The notes: generated by a model from the letters alone, not told the origin. Positions 14,565 through 21,847 are shown, numbered from the stretch's first letter. The stretch: DNA of 32,534 bases from Desulfosporosinus sp. I2 (GCF_000960765.1 NZ_JYNH01000042.1:1-32534); one strand, 5' to 3'. Made by a program: numbers and translations.

Positions 14565-15170
14565 TTATGGTAGATAGCTTCTTGGATTCTGTGGTGTGCC
14601 GTCAACAATAACTTCAAAATGCAAGTGATTTCCGGTCGATTTGCCTGTGGAACCCACTTGTGCAATAACCTCACCCTGCCTTACCGCCTGCCCCTCGGTC
14701 ACAAGGATTTTAGAGCAGTGACCATATAAGGTAACGATGCCCCCACCGTGATCGATTGCCAAGTGGTATCCATAGCCTGTGGTTTTATAGCGGACAAACA
14801 GGACAGTTCCTCCATTGGCGGCATGGATATCGGTGCCTTTCGGCGCTCCCAGGTCAATTCCTGAGTGATAATTTTCAGCCGTGGGATGAATAGGATCACT
14901 CCGGTATCCGAATTCGGAGGTCACCATGCTGCGCCAGCTGCTGCCGAGGGGACTGATAAAGTCGCCGCCAATAAAGGGAACCTTAGCAGGGTTTGCAGTG
15001 ATGGTGTTGACCCAATTCTGGAGTCCATCCCCTTCTGTGGGAATGTCGCCATAGAGGATGCGGTTGTAAATCTCCGAGGCATTGGCCTTGTCCTCACTGG
15101 TGATTGTCCTGCCGAGTGTGCTTTCCAGGTTTGAGTAAATCTCCGGCAAGGAGGTTAGCGGGATGGCCAC
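14565..15170 (-). CDS. M23 peptidase part, possible restart product
   Basis: If the TGA at 15306 is not read through, translation could restart at GTG 15170 (MAIPLTSLPEIYSNLE). The 201-residue product keeps the complete M23 domain but has no signal peptide or membrane anchor, so it would stay in the cytoplasm. No good ribosome binding site precedes the GTG. This is more likely the detached C-terminal part of the broken gene than a functional protein. Confidence 0.5.
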   Translation of the reverse strand: MAIPLTSLPEIYSNLESTLGRTITSEDKANASEIYNRILYGDIPTEGDGLQNWVNTITANPAKVPFIGGDFISPLGSSWRSMVTSEFGYRSDPIHPTAENYHSGIDLGAPKGTDIHAANGGTVLFVRYKTTGYGYHLAIDHGGGIVTLYGHCSKILVTEGQAVRQGEVIAQVGSTGKSTGNHLHFEVIVDGTPQNPRSYLP

Positions 15171-15305
15171 CTTAGAGCTGGTACCCGTTGCTTCATTGGA
15201 CCGGATTTCGTACCGTACGAAACAATCTGCAAACGCACGGTAGTCATCGCTGTCCCTAGAGGGACTGTCCGAGCCGAAAAACAGAGCATAAAAAATCGCC
15301 TTGAC

Positions 15306-15638
15306 TCATGTGCTGTCAAGACTTCCGCTTTCAAGCTCCGTACTTATATTCCCTATGGCAGTGTCAAGCTCCGAGAAGCTGTCCCGCATGTTTCGGATGT
15401 AGTCGGCGTAATCCGCAGGCATCTGCGAGGAGATTGCACCTCCGTGAAAGGTCAGATTAATGGCAGCATTGTTATGACTTGCTGTGGCAGAGAGCAGGCT
15501 CATAATCACAACCACCATTAGAATAACGGGAGTCAGCAGAGCGGCGATGATGGCACCGATCACCTTCCACGTCCGTTTGTCGGTCCCGGCTGGGATAGCA
15601 GCCCTAGCAATCAGGGCAAGGGTTGCGGGATCAGCCAA
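15306..15638 (-). CDS. N-terminal membrane part of the interrupted M23 protein
   Basis: This 110-residue product holds only the anchor and extracytoplasmic linker, ending SGSLDST at the TGA. On its own it has no enzymatic domain. It starts at TTG, and its start overlaps the last codons of the 49-residue gene upstream, indicating coupled translation. Confidence 0.5.
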   Translation of the reverse strand: MADPATLALIARAAIPAGTDKRTWKVIGAIIAALLTPVILMVVVIMSLLSATASHNNAAINLTFHGGAISSQMPADYADYIRNMRDSFSELDTAIGNISTELESGSLDST

Positions 15639-15780
15639 GGTTCATCCCTCCCAATTGTTCCGGGGCTTCTGCCTGTACATGGCTTTGCTTGATATCGTAG
15701 GACTCACGCCACAGTTCCAGCTCGTTGTTTTCCTTTGCATGCTCGATAGAGGGGTAGTACACAGGGGTATTGGCAAACAT
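15631..15780 (-). CDS. Small DUF3849-like protein (49 residues)
   Basis: An ATG at 15780 with an AAAGGAGG ribosome binding site opens a 49-codon frame that ends at 15631, overlapping the TTG start of the M23 gene by 8 bp. The peptide starts MFANTPVYYPSIEHAKENNE and continues with LELWRESYDIKQSH, the pattern of the N-terminal unit of DUF3849 domains (VYxxSxxYAxExxELxxYRxS). A start, strong ribosome binding site, overlap with the next gene and family-like sequence all support a real gene. It sits between virB4 and the M23 gene. Function unknown. Confidence 0.72.
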   Translation of the reverse strand: MFANTPVYYPSIEHAKENNELELWRESYDIKQSHVQAEAPEQLGGMNLG

Positions 15781-15818
15781 GGTTATGCCTCCTTTCCGTT
15801 AATTTTTAGCTGCAGCGG

Positions 15819-17651
15819 TTACCGTCCTCCCGCCGTGCCGAACAATTTTTCCTTATATTCCGGTGCGGAAACCATGAGGTTGTACCTCTCGTTGCCGCAT
15901 TTATAGAGGCAGACACCCCGCTGCGGATAACGGATGAGGTTGTATTCACTCTGTTCAAGCTGCAGGGTATCCATGTAAAACTTGGCATCAATGTTTCCGG
16001 CGTTGAACAGGAAGGCGTGAGTCGGGATGCTGAACAGGGGCTTCGTGTATTCTCTGATCCCATCCAGGTTGAAGTCCTCCAAATTCTGCGAGGCAAGGAT
16101 GACGGCGCTGTCTTTCTTCCTCACTCGCTTCATAAAATTGCGGATGTACTCAATGGCTGTAAGGTTGGAGAGGAAGAGGTACAACTCGTCAATGCTGGCT
16201 ACCGTGCTGCCTGCCGTCAGCAGCTGATTGGACATGAAGGAGAGTACGTTGAAAAGCAGAGCATTTTTGATGTTCTTGCTGGCCTGCAGCAATCCTTTTA
16301 CGCCAAAGGTGATGAAGTGGCTGTCGGTGATATTCGTGTGTCCGTCAAAGAATTTGCTCTCTGCACCCACGCAAAGCGAGTGAAGTCCAAGGCAGATTTC
16401 CTGCAGGGTTTCTGCAGTGTAGAGCTGCCTGTGGCTGCTGTCATAGCTTTGATACTCCCCTTCTATCAGCTTATACAAGTCGGACAGGATAGGATAATCC
16501 TTGGGGGTCAGCCGGTCAAAGTTGGTATGGTCGGTGATGTTCCACTTGTCATAGAGCTTAGTCAGCATGATTTCAATGGTGTCAATCTGCCTGTCATTAA
16601 AGTCCTTGTAGCTACGGAAGAAATCCTTCAGGAAGGAGATGTGCTGCGACAGCTTGGAGGCACAGCGGAAAGCTTGGGGTGCTTCCTTGTCCTCCGGCGA
16701 TCCGTTTTCATCCCATGTCTTAGGCTCCAATACATTGATAATGTACTCGCCGGACATCAAGTCGATAAAGCAGCCGCCTAGGTTAAGGGTTAAATCCTCA
16801 TACTCATGTTCAGGGTCCAGGACAATGACCTTCATACCGCTTTGCCTCATATTGCAAAGGATGAGCTTCATAAGGTAGCTTTTGCCTTGACCGGAGTTTC
16901 CCAGAATCAAAATGTTGGCATTGGTTTTGTCGTCGGTCCTCTTGTTAAAATCGACAATGATATTGCTTCCAAACTTATCCCGTCCAAGGTAGAAACCATT
17001 AGCATCGGTTTTTCCTGAGTAATTGAAAGGATACAGGTTGGCCACGCTGGAAGCGGGGAGTACCCTTTCGAACTGGTCGCCGAATATATTGTAGCCGCTT
17101 GGCATCACCGCAATAAACCCTTGCTGCTGACGGAGCATGAGCCGATCTACATTGAGCTTGGAACGGATCAACTCGGTCAAAACTTCGGTTTGAAGCTCCT
17201 TTAAGTGATCAAGATCGGAGGCTGACAACTCAATATATACCGCCGAGTGCAGGAGCGGCTCCCGGTTCCGATGCATGGCGGCAACGATATTTGCAACGTC
17301 CTGCAGGTTGCTTTCGGCAGTGACGGTCTGCTGCAGGTCATTGGTGTTGCTCTGCTTCAGCCTGTTCTTGTTGGCCGCATTACTGATGATTTTCTTTTCC
17401 TCGATCGGGGTCACGTGGCGGGTATAAATCTTTAAGGTGATGCCATCCTTTTCTCCAAGGTGACGCAGGATGGCCTGCTCATCGGTGGCGGTGGGGTATT
17501 CTCGCAGCGCCCAAACGCAGCGGTAGGTGTTGCCGCAAATGAAGTGGTCAGTGTTAAACTTGATCACTGATGGTGCAATCATATCAAGGAATTCCTGGAT
17601 GCGGACATCATCCTGCACAGGCGTTGGCGTGCCAAGTTTTCTTTTTACCAT
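15819..17651 (-). CDS. virB4: VirB4-type ATPase of the conjugative type IV secretion system
   Basis: This 610-residue ATPase powers channel assembly and substrate transfer. Walker A is GNSGQGKS (residues 251-258) and Walker B VASIDELY (484-491). The motif SAVILASQN follows, as in other VirB4 proteins. The N-terminal domain shows the usual QGFIAVMPSGYN segment before the ATPase core. The ATG at 17651 follows an in-frame TGA two codons upstream, so no earlier start is possible; the ribosome binding site is weak. The gene is preceded by two tandem terminators, so its transcription must depend on read-through or a hidden promoter. The 19496-20086 gene may supply an extra N-terminal-like part. Confidence 0.9.
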   Translation of the reverse strand: MVKRKLGTPTPVQDDVRIQEFLDMIAPSVIKFNTDHFICGNTYRCVWALREYPTATDEQAILRHLGEKDGITLKIYTRHVTPIEEKKIISNAANKNRLKQSNTNDLQQTVTAESNLQDVANIVAAMHRNREPLLHSAVYIELSASDLDHLKELQTEVLTELIRSKLNVDRLMLRQQQGFIAVMPSGYNIFGDQFERVLPASSVANLYPFNYSGKTDANGFYLGRDKFGSNIIVDFNKRTDDKTNANILILGNSGQGKSYLMKLILCNMRQSGMKVIVLDPEHEYEDLTLNLGGCFIDLMSGEYIINVLEPKTWDENGSPEDKEAPQAFRCASKLSQHISFLKDFFRSYKDFNDRQIDTIEIMLTKLYDKWNITDHTNFDRLTPKDYPILSDLYKLIEGEYQSYDSSHRQLYTAETLQEICLGLHSLCVGAESKFFDGHTNITDSHFITFGVKGLLQASKNIKNALLFNVLSFMSNQLLTAGSTVASIDELYLFLSNLTAIEYIRNFMKRVRKKDSAVILASQNLEDFNLDGIREYTKPLFSIPTHAFLFNAGNIDAKFYMDTLQLEQSEYNLIRYPQRGVCLYKCGNERYNLMVSAPEYKEKLFGTAGGR

Positions 17652-17697
17652 AGACTTTCACTTCTTTCTGCTTGAATTTCTGCTTGAATTTGAATAT

Positions 17698-17740
17698 AAA
17701 AAAGCTGCTTGCACTATTGATACAATAAAGCAAGCGGCTT
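17698..17740 (-). terminator. Terminator-like hairpin in front of virB4
   Basis: On the minus strand AAGCCGCTTGC pairs with GCAAGCAGCTT (one C-A mismatch), with an inner stem TATTG/CAATA, followed by six T (17698-17703). It lies 50 bp upstream of the virB4 start and 20 bp after another terminator. Confidence 0.7.
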
Positions 17741-17759
17741 CTTTTATCGGATGATATAT

Positions 17760-17794
17760 AAAAAGGGAGCATTAGCCTAAACTAATACTCCCTT
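17760..17794 (-). terminator. Intrinsic terminator of the Fic module
   Basis: A 13-bp stem, AAGGGAGTATTAG with CTAATGCTCCCTT (one wobble pair), and a six-base loop are followed by TTTTTATATA on the minus strand. It lies 50 bp after the fic stop codon and is a textbook terminator. Confidence 0.8.
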
Positions 17795-17844
17795 GCCTCT
17801 TTATGGCAGTCATCCTTATTCTACGTATTGATGATGATTTGAAT

Positions 17845-18480
17845 TTATTCCATGAAAGTTTGAGTCATGTTATTCTCCAACAGAGGTTTGGTTATTGCAG
17901 CGAAAATCTCATTCATTTTATTATAATCACACAGGAAAGAAGCAGCACTAGCTTCAATCATTTGCTTGTCGGTCACCCTAGAAAAGTCCACGCTATAGCC
18001 TGCGTTTTCGACCAAATATTCAATAAAGAGTCTTTGCGTTCTGCCGTTTCCTTCTCTAAAGGGGTGAAGGACATTGATTTCACTAAGATAATATGCAAGA
18101 CGGAGCGGGACTTCATCTTTGGAGGCATCTTTCAAATAATTCTCTTTTTTTAGCTTCTTGAAGAGCGAATCAGCATTTGTTCCTATAAACTCACAGTTGC
18201 AAAACATATTGCCTTTTGCTATGTTTACCCATCTGATTTCGCCTGCCCATTCGTAGATATCACCGAATATATACTTGTGAATCTTTCTTAAATGGAGTAG
18301 ATCAAAATCGCCTTTTATAACACTTACTTTTGCATTGGCAATTCTCAAAGAGGTTATTTCTCTTTCGGCTATGTGCAGCTTCTCCGCATCCTCAATACCC
18401 AGCTTGTTTATAAGCACATTTGAATGGGGGTAACAATATCTGTGATCCCACTCATAGCTGTAATCATAATTGTTGTTCAT
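17845..18480 (-). CDS. fic: Fic-domain AMP transferase (toxin)
   Basis: This 211-residue protein has the complete Fic active-site motif HPFREGNGR (residues 139-147), containing the catalytic histidine and the phosphate-binding EGNGR loop. Upstream segments such as FGDIYEWAGEIR belong to the fold. Fic enzymes transfer AMP (or related groups) to target proteins; toxins of the VbhT type act on DNA gyrase and topoisomerase IV. It starts inside the end of the antitoxin gene (17 bp overlap), the arrangement of class I Fic toxin-antitoxin pairs. No secretion (BID) domain is present. The target here is not known. Confidence 0.9.
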   Translation of the reverse strand: MNNNYDYSYEWDHRYCYPHSNVLINKLGIEDAEKLHIAEREITSLRIANAKVSVIKGDFDLLHLRKIHKYIFGDIYEWAGEIRWVNIAKGNMFCNCEFIGTNADSLFKKLKKENYLKDASKDEVPLRLAYYLSEINVLHPFREGNGRTQRLFIEYLVENAGYSVDFSRVTDKQMIEASAASFLCDYNKMNEIFAAITKPLLENNMTQTFME

Positions 18481-18655
18481 GGCTATAGCCCCTGACAGCC
18501 GTGTGCTTTTTTATGAGTTCAGCTATCGTTTCTTCAACCAGTTTATCATTACCTACGCAATGTCTGATTCTATCTTTATCAGTCTGCGTTAGCGGCATGC
18601 CTTCCATTGACATTGAGCCGTTAACCTCATCAATGAGCTTTTCCAAATCTCTCAT
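18464..18655 (-). CDS. VbhA-type Fic antitoxin
   Basis: This 63-residue protein precedes and overlaps the fic gene. It carries SMSMEG (residues 14-19), matching the inhibitory helix motif [S/T]xxxE[G/N] whose glutamate blocks ATP binding in the Fic active site. The remaining helices (TDKDRIRHCVGNDKLVEETI) fit the VbhA antitoxin fold. The ATG at 18655 has an AGGTGG ribosome binding site and a TATAAT promoter box just upstream, so the pair has its own transcription unit inside the transfer region. Confidence 0.82.
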   Translation of the reverse strand: MRDLEKLIDEVNGSMSMEGMPLTQTDKDRIRHCVGNDKLVEETIAELIKKHTAVRGYSHEQQL

Positions 18656-18674
18656 ATGAACACCACCTACCTAT

Positions 18675-18680
18675 ATTATA
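18675..18680 (-). promoter_or_regulatory. -10 box of the antitoxin-fic unit
   Basis: A perfect TATAAT on the minus strand lies 20 bp before the antitoxin ATG, with TTTCAA about 18 bp further upstream as a weak -35. The short leader fits a dedicated promoter for the toxin-antitoxin pair. Confidence 0.5.
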
Positions 18681-18692
18681 CTATATTTTCAC

Positions 18693-18782
18693 TTAAAATT
18701 GAAACTGTCTATCAGCTTCTTTGTTTGGGATGCGGACGCCATCTGGCGACCTGACAGCCGCAGTTTTGTCGGTTTTCGGCAT
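18693..18782 (-). CDS. Possible 29-residue small protein
   Basis: The ATG at 18782 is preceded by AAGGAGATG, a strong ribosome binding site. The product starts MPKTDKTAAVRSPDGVRIPN and ends DRQFQF. It lies between a HEPN gene and the Fic module, just after a hairpin. It could be a real small protein or the remaining start of a larger deleted gene. No family recognised. Confidence 0.45.
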   Translation of the reverse strand: MPKTDKTAAVRSPDGVRIPNKEADRQFQF

Positions 18783-18819
18783 TGTATCATCTCCTTAAAA
18801 TGAGTGAAAAAATGAACAG

Positions 18820-18868
18820 GGCAAAATAAATAGCGGCCTTGCCCTTCGTCAATAAAGAACAAGGCTGC
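18820..18868 (-). terminator. Hairpin after the first HEPN gene
   Basis: On the minus strand GCAGCCTTG pairs with GCGGCCTTG's complement across an 18-nt loop with one mismatch, followed by TATTTATTTTG. It is a weaker terminator than the others. The loop shares CTTTATTG with the hairpin at 17698-17740. Confidence 0.5.
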
Positions 18869-18933
18869 AACCGTAAAAAAGGGCAAAAGTAAAGCACCCA
18901 ACGATTTTAGGCTTGGAGTTCATAATGAATGCG

Positions 18934-19389
18934 TTAGGTTAGTTGCTGCCCTGCTGCATTTTCCTGCTGCTCTTTTTGTTCATCGTCCTTCTGGGCAATT
19001 TCCTCGGTAAGCTGAAGCCTTTGAAGTACGAATGCCATTATACGGTCAGCATCAGCAATAGCTGTTTTCATATCGTTGTCTGAAATTTGCATCTCGGAAG
19101 GATATACCGGCTCGCCATATCGCGCAAGTCTCTCCCAAGGCCCCATCAACCCCTCAAAAGCCTTGTCGAATTTCAGGCATATGCTGCATAACCTTCCTAA
19201 GTCTTGAGTCTGAGACGGTTCTATATTTTGATATAGGAGATATCCCTTTAGCGCTTCTTCGGCGGCCTGTTCGCTGTGATAACAGACAATTTCCAAGGGA
19301 ACCGGACGCATACCTAAGAGATACTTTGCGCAACTGATATCTTTGTTTGCAAAATCAAGCCATCCTTTGACTCTGTTGATTCTCTCTAT
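18934..19389 (-). CDS. HEPN-domain protein 1, start codon apparently ATA
   Basis: This HEPN protein is related to the one at 21848-22273. The first ATG (19311) is internal to the domain: upstream the frame continues as VKGWLDFANKDISCAKYLLG, aligning residue by residue with the paralogue (RRWLEFAADDLTAAKHLLSL). Matching the paralogue's Met to this frame lands on ATA at 19387-19389, which has AAAGGA upstream. The full product is 151 residues. It has no nucleotidyltransferase partner, and the VRYP motif of the paralogue reads PVYP. HEPN proteins are usually RNases or toxins. This copy is probably degenerate, or uses a rare start codon. Confidence 0.7.
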   Translation of the reverse strand: MERINRVKGWLDFANKDISCAKYLLGMRPVPLEIVCYHSEQAAEEALKGYLLYQNIEPSQTQDLGRLCSICLKFDKAFEGLMGPWERLARYGEPVYPSEMQISDNDMKTAIADADRIMAFVLQRLQLTEEIAQKDDEQKEQQENAAGQQLT

Positions 19390-19495
19390 ATGACATCATC
19401 CTTTCTCAGTCACTTGTTTTTCACCGGGTCCTATAGTTTGCTTCATCTCCCTTCTTTTGGCCGATTATATCGCAAAACCATTGCGCACTGGACGG

Positions 19496-20086
19496 TTAGT
19501 CACCTAAAATCACCCACCTTTGCCCGTCAAAGTCCTCGAACCTTTCGGTGGTCACGTTCTGCTCGAAGTACACTGCCAGGATTCGTTTGATATCCTCGCT
19601 TCCGGATCGCTTCACAGAGAAGCCCTGCTCCCGCAAGGTTTTTTCGATGCGGTTTAAGTACGGGAATATTTCTTTTTGCTTTTCATCCTTAAGCCGTATG
19701 ATAATAAGAAATTCACGGGCGGTTGCCATCTGCACCTGTATTCTATCAAGGAAGCCCAGGTCAGCCTCCAGCAGCTTGCGGACGGTGGGGCTGCCCTCCT
19801 GTTCGATGCGTTCCCGGAGGAACCGCTTGTTGTCCTCGAAATTTTCACGGGAATTCAGGCAGCATATTTCGATCTCCGCCATGCCTTTCAGCACGGTCAT
19901 GAGGGCATAGATTCTTGCGGAGATGCTGGCTTCCGACAGCACCGAGATATTGCTCGGCTTGATGATAAAATATACAAGTTCTCCGTGCCCATAGGTCTGC
20001 AGACTGTAATCGGTAATGTCTTTTGTGCCGATGAGCTGCCGTGTAGAAAGCTTTTGCTTAGCTGTCTTCTTTTCTTTTCTGCTCAT
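19496..20086 (-). CDS. Conjugation protein resembling the VirB4/TraC N-terminal domain
   Basis: This soluble protein of 196 residues starts at the ATG at 20086, which overlaps the PrgI stop codon as ATGA; GGAGGTAC lies upstream. The segments TYGHGELVYFIIKPSNISVL, AEIEICCLNSRENF and RIQVQMATAREFLIIIRLKD resemble the N-terminal region of VirB4/TraC-type proteins that binds VirB3. Its place after PrgI and upstream of virB4 fits that role, suggesting a VirB4 divided into two polypeptides. This is inferred from pattern and position. An alternative is a separate conserved protein of this element family. Confidence 0.6.
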   Translation of the reverse strand: MSRKEKKTAKQKLSTRQLIGTKDITDYSLQTYGHGELVYFIIKPSNISVLSEASISARIYALMTVLKGMAEIEICCLNSRENFEDNKRFLRERIEQEGSPTVRKLLEADLGFLDRIQVQMATAREFLIIIRLKDEKQKEIFPYLNRIEKTLREQGFSVKRSGSEDIKRILAVYFEQNVTTERFEDFDGQRWVILGD

Positions 20087-20349
20087 TTTTCCGTGTACCT
20101 CCATTCATACATTTGCTGCTTGGTGATAAAAAACCCACAGGCATACTTGATAAAATCGAGGATAGAGGTGTCCTCAAACCGGATAGTCAGGAAACCGTAA
20201 AGAGCAGTCGCCACTATCGGCAACAGGAGGCCGAGCTGGGCCAGCGCAAAAACAGAGATAAGACACCCGATACCGATGATGCCGATATCCCGAAGCTGCC
20301 ACAGCCACAGCACAGCTTTGGATTTTAAATTATCGGGGTAGATATACAC
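20083..20349 (-). CDS. PrgI-family (VirB3-like) membrane protein
   Basis: This 88-residue protein has the typical PrgI pattern: MYIYPDNLKSKAVLWLWQLR, then two membrane segments (IGIIGIGCLISVFALAQLGL and LLPIVATALYGFLTI), and a short C-terminal cytoplasmic part. PrgI/VirB3 proteins sit in the inner membrane and associate with VirB4. The start is GTG 20349 with GGAG upstream. It overlaps the gene before it by 25 bp and the next by 4 bp, showing a tight operon. Confidence 0.85.
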   Translation of the reverse strand: MYIYPDNLKSKAVLWLWQLRDIGIIGIGCLISVFALAQLGLLLPIVATALYGFLTIRFEDTSILDFIKYACGFFITKQQMYEWRYTEK

Positions 20350-20666
20350 ATTTCTTCACTCCACTCTTGATAGATGATCGGGATATCCAGCTTTTCAGCT
20401 TCCGCAATCTCACGGCGCATGCCCTCAGATATCCGGTCACCGAAGGCCCACAAAGCATCACAGGAGGCAAGGAGCCGCAAGCCCATTTTGATTCCCTGTT
20501 CTCTTTCTGCCGGATTATTTTCTTCAAGAAACCTTGGGATCAATAGATGAGGAGCTATGGGACAAACTCCGCAGCTTGCGGCATAGCGGCAGTATTCTAT
20601 CGCCATCCTGGTGTTGTGCTCGATATTCCCGGCGTAGTGCGAGGCTATATATACGAGTTTCATCAT
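20325..20666 (-). CDS. DUF4406/deoxyribosyltransferase-like protein
   Basis: This 113-residue protein starts MMKLVYIASHYAGNIEHNTR and contains APHLLIPRFLEE and SCDALWAFGDRISEGMRREI, the pattern of nucleoside 2-deoxyribosyltransferase-like (DUF4406) proteins, which bind nucleotides or modified nucleosides. It is placed between TrbL and PrgI with overlaps at both ends (ATGA with TrbL). The role in conjugation is unknown. It may be a passenger or an anti-defence function. Confidence 0.7.
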   Translation of the reverse strand: MMKLVYIASHYAGNIEHNTRMAIEYCRYAASCGVCPIAPHLLIPRFLEENNPAEREQGIKMGLRLLASCDALWAFGDRISEGMRREIAEAEKLDIPIIYQEWSEEMCISTPII

Positions 20667-21523
20667 TTCGCCACCGCCTGTACTACCGTTCTGGAAATAT
20701 TCACCGCAGACTGGGCCGCATAGATGGTGCTCATGAGGTTGGCCTTGGTGGAAGTATCCAACCCAAACTGTCCGGCGATCCTTGGTATCTCAGACGCTGC
20801 CAGCATCAGACCGAGACCGAGGAGCATATTCTGATTCCATACCAGGAGTCCGGCAATGAGGATAGTTGCCTGCAAAAATGCGGTGAGACACAAGCCTACC
20901 ACCTGTTTGCTCCAGGATACAAAGCCGTCGATGTATCCACGGGGTACCGAGAACATATACAGACTCCCTACTGCAATCTGGATCAGCAGGATGCCGCCAC
21001 GCTTCAGGTTGGCAAAAAACACTTTAATCACAGCGTAGCCCATGAGGATAACGCAAAAAATGCCGAGGATTGGATTCAGCCCAAGCCCCCCTAAATTGGT
21101 AAGGGCACCAAGAGCCATGGTGCTGATGCCTCCGCTGGCTCCCATCAGGTTTGAGATTCCCGAGGTAAAGCTGCCCTGCAAGGTAACGGATAACTTGTAT
21201 AGCTCCACCGGCACAATGGTGAACAGGTTCACAGCCATAAAACCCTTGATGGCGTTCAAGGCAGTATCTTTTATGCTTGCCCGGCCCGACTGTGCTTCGA
21301 TGGCACATTCAAACAGCGCTACCACCAGTCCGGTTCCGTACAACGCCCAGGCCAGATAACTAAAAAATGTTACGATGGCCTGTACCCAAGTCATGCCGAA
21401 CAGGTCGGCTCCCATATTGCCCATCATGGAAAAGAAGTCACCGAGGAAGCCGATCAGCTGCTGATATATCCAGTCCATAATCTGTCCAAGGACAAGGTTT
21501 GCTGCAAAATCCCATATAAACAT
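20663..21523 (-). CDS. trbL: TrbL/VirB6-like conjugation channel protein
   Basis: This 286-residue polytopic membrane protein has about six hydrophobic segments, for example WVQAIVTFFSYLAWALYGTG, GIFCVILMGYAVIKVFFA and FLQATILIAGLLVW. TrbL/VirB6 proteins form the inner-membrane part of the translocation channel. I use ATG 21523, preceded by AAAGGAGTG; the longer frame from 21562 runs through a terminator hairpin. The C-terminal residues QSAVNISRTVVQAVAK are typical of this group. It overlaps the next gene by 4 bp. Confidence 0.82.
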   Translation of the reverse strand: MFIWDFAANLVLGQIMDWIYQQLIGFLGDFFSMMGNMGADLFGMTWVQAIVTFFSYLAWALYGTGLVVALFECAIEAQSGRASIKDTALNAIKGFMAVNLFTIVPVELYKLSVTLQGSFTSGISNLMGASGGISTMALGALTNLGGLGLNPILGIFCVILMGYAVIKVFFANLKRGGILLIQIAVGSLYMFSVPRGYIDGFVSWSKQVVGLCLTAFLQATILIAGLLVWNQNMLLGLGLMLAASEIPRIAGQFGLDTSTKANLMSTIYAAQSAVNISRTVVQAVAK

Positions 21524-21545
21524 TGAGCTTTCACTCCTTTCATTA

Positions 21546-21579
21546 AAAATAAAAAGCCGCATCCTACGATGTGCTTTTT
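21546..21579 (-). terminator. Terminator-like hairpin in front of trbL
   Basis: On the minus strand AAAAAGCACATC pairs with GATGCGGCTTTTT (one bulge) around GTAG, followed by ATTTTT. It lies 23 bp upstream of the trbL ATG and directly after another terminator. Confidence 0.65.
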
Positions 21580-21599
21580 CGGAAGTTCCTTATATTTTC

Positions 21600-21636
21600 A
21601 AAAAAAACACGCTTAATCACTTTAGATTAGCGTGTT
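21600..21636 (-). terminator. Intrinsic terminator after the MNT/HEPN module
   Basis: AACACGCTAATC pairs with GATTAAGCGTGTT (one bulge) on the minus strand, followed by at least six T. It is a convincing terminator separating the HEPN module from trbL. Confidence 0.78.
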
Positions 21637-21678
21637 CTTCTACACTCTTAACACATTGATATACCTGGATTTTCTTGC

Positions 21679-21813
21679 TCATCTTCGTTGCAACACACAA
21701 AGAGTAGTGGCATTTTTATAAACGGAATCTCTTGCAAATACCATATAATCCTCTCCAAACCGCTGGATCGCCTCTGAAATATCATCCTCAGTAAAGAAGC
21801 GCCAAATGACTTC
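21679..21813 (-). pseudogene. Coding remnant between HEPN 2 and trbL
   Basis: A 44-residue open stretch without a start codon reads EVIWRFFTEDDISEAIQRFG and then EDYMVFARDSVYKNATTLCV, which looks like genuine protein. It is bounded by an in-frame TGA upstream (21814-21816) and a stop at 21679. It may be the decayed end of a lost gene. No family recognised. The rest of the 21580-21847 gap holds terminators only. Confidence 0.35.
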
Positions 21814-21847
21814 TCATTTAACGCAAAGGTTTGAGTTTGAATTGTGG

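Larger units (their letters stand above)
14565..15638 (-). pseudogene. Membrane-anchored M23 cell-wall hydrolase, interrupted by one in-frame TGA
   Basis: One continuous frame of 358 codons is broken only by TGA at 15306-15308. Before it lie a transmembrane segment (IGAIIAALLTPVILMVVVIM) and a helical linker. After it the frame continues VKAIFYALFFGSDSPSRDSD into a lysozyme-like or linker domain, then an M23 peptidase domain with HSGIDLGAP, YGHCSKI and HLHFEV (zinc-binding residues in the first and last). Such enzymes open the peptidoglycan for the type IV channel. A single C-to-T change from an arginine codon CGA would explain the stop. The start is TTG 15638 with a GGGAGGGATG ribosome binding site. 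As read, the enzyme is separated from its membrane anchor. Confidence 0.75.

Noticed and set aside
15306-15308. TGA as a selenocysteine codon
   Set aside because: No SECIS-like hairpin is evident directly downstream, and M23 hydrolases are not known selenoproteins. A nonsense mutation is simpler.
16017-16781. Plus-strand open frame of 254 codons
   Set aside because: It lies wholly antisense to virB4, which has clear Walker motifs and family sequence. The plus-strand product shows no domain or ribosome binding site.
18689-18901. Minus-strand frame of 70 codons after HEPN 1
   Set aside because: It runs through a terminator-like hairpin and lacks a good ribosome binding site. The 29-codon frame inside the same stretch is better supported.
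21523-21562. Longer trbL start at 21562
   Set aside because: It would place 13 codons over a terminator hairpin, while ATG 21523 has a strong ribosome binding site.
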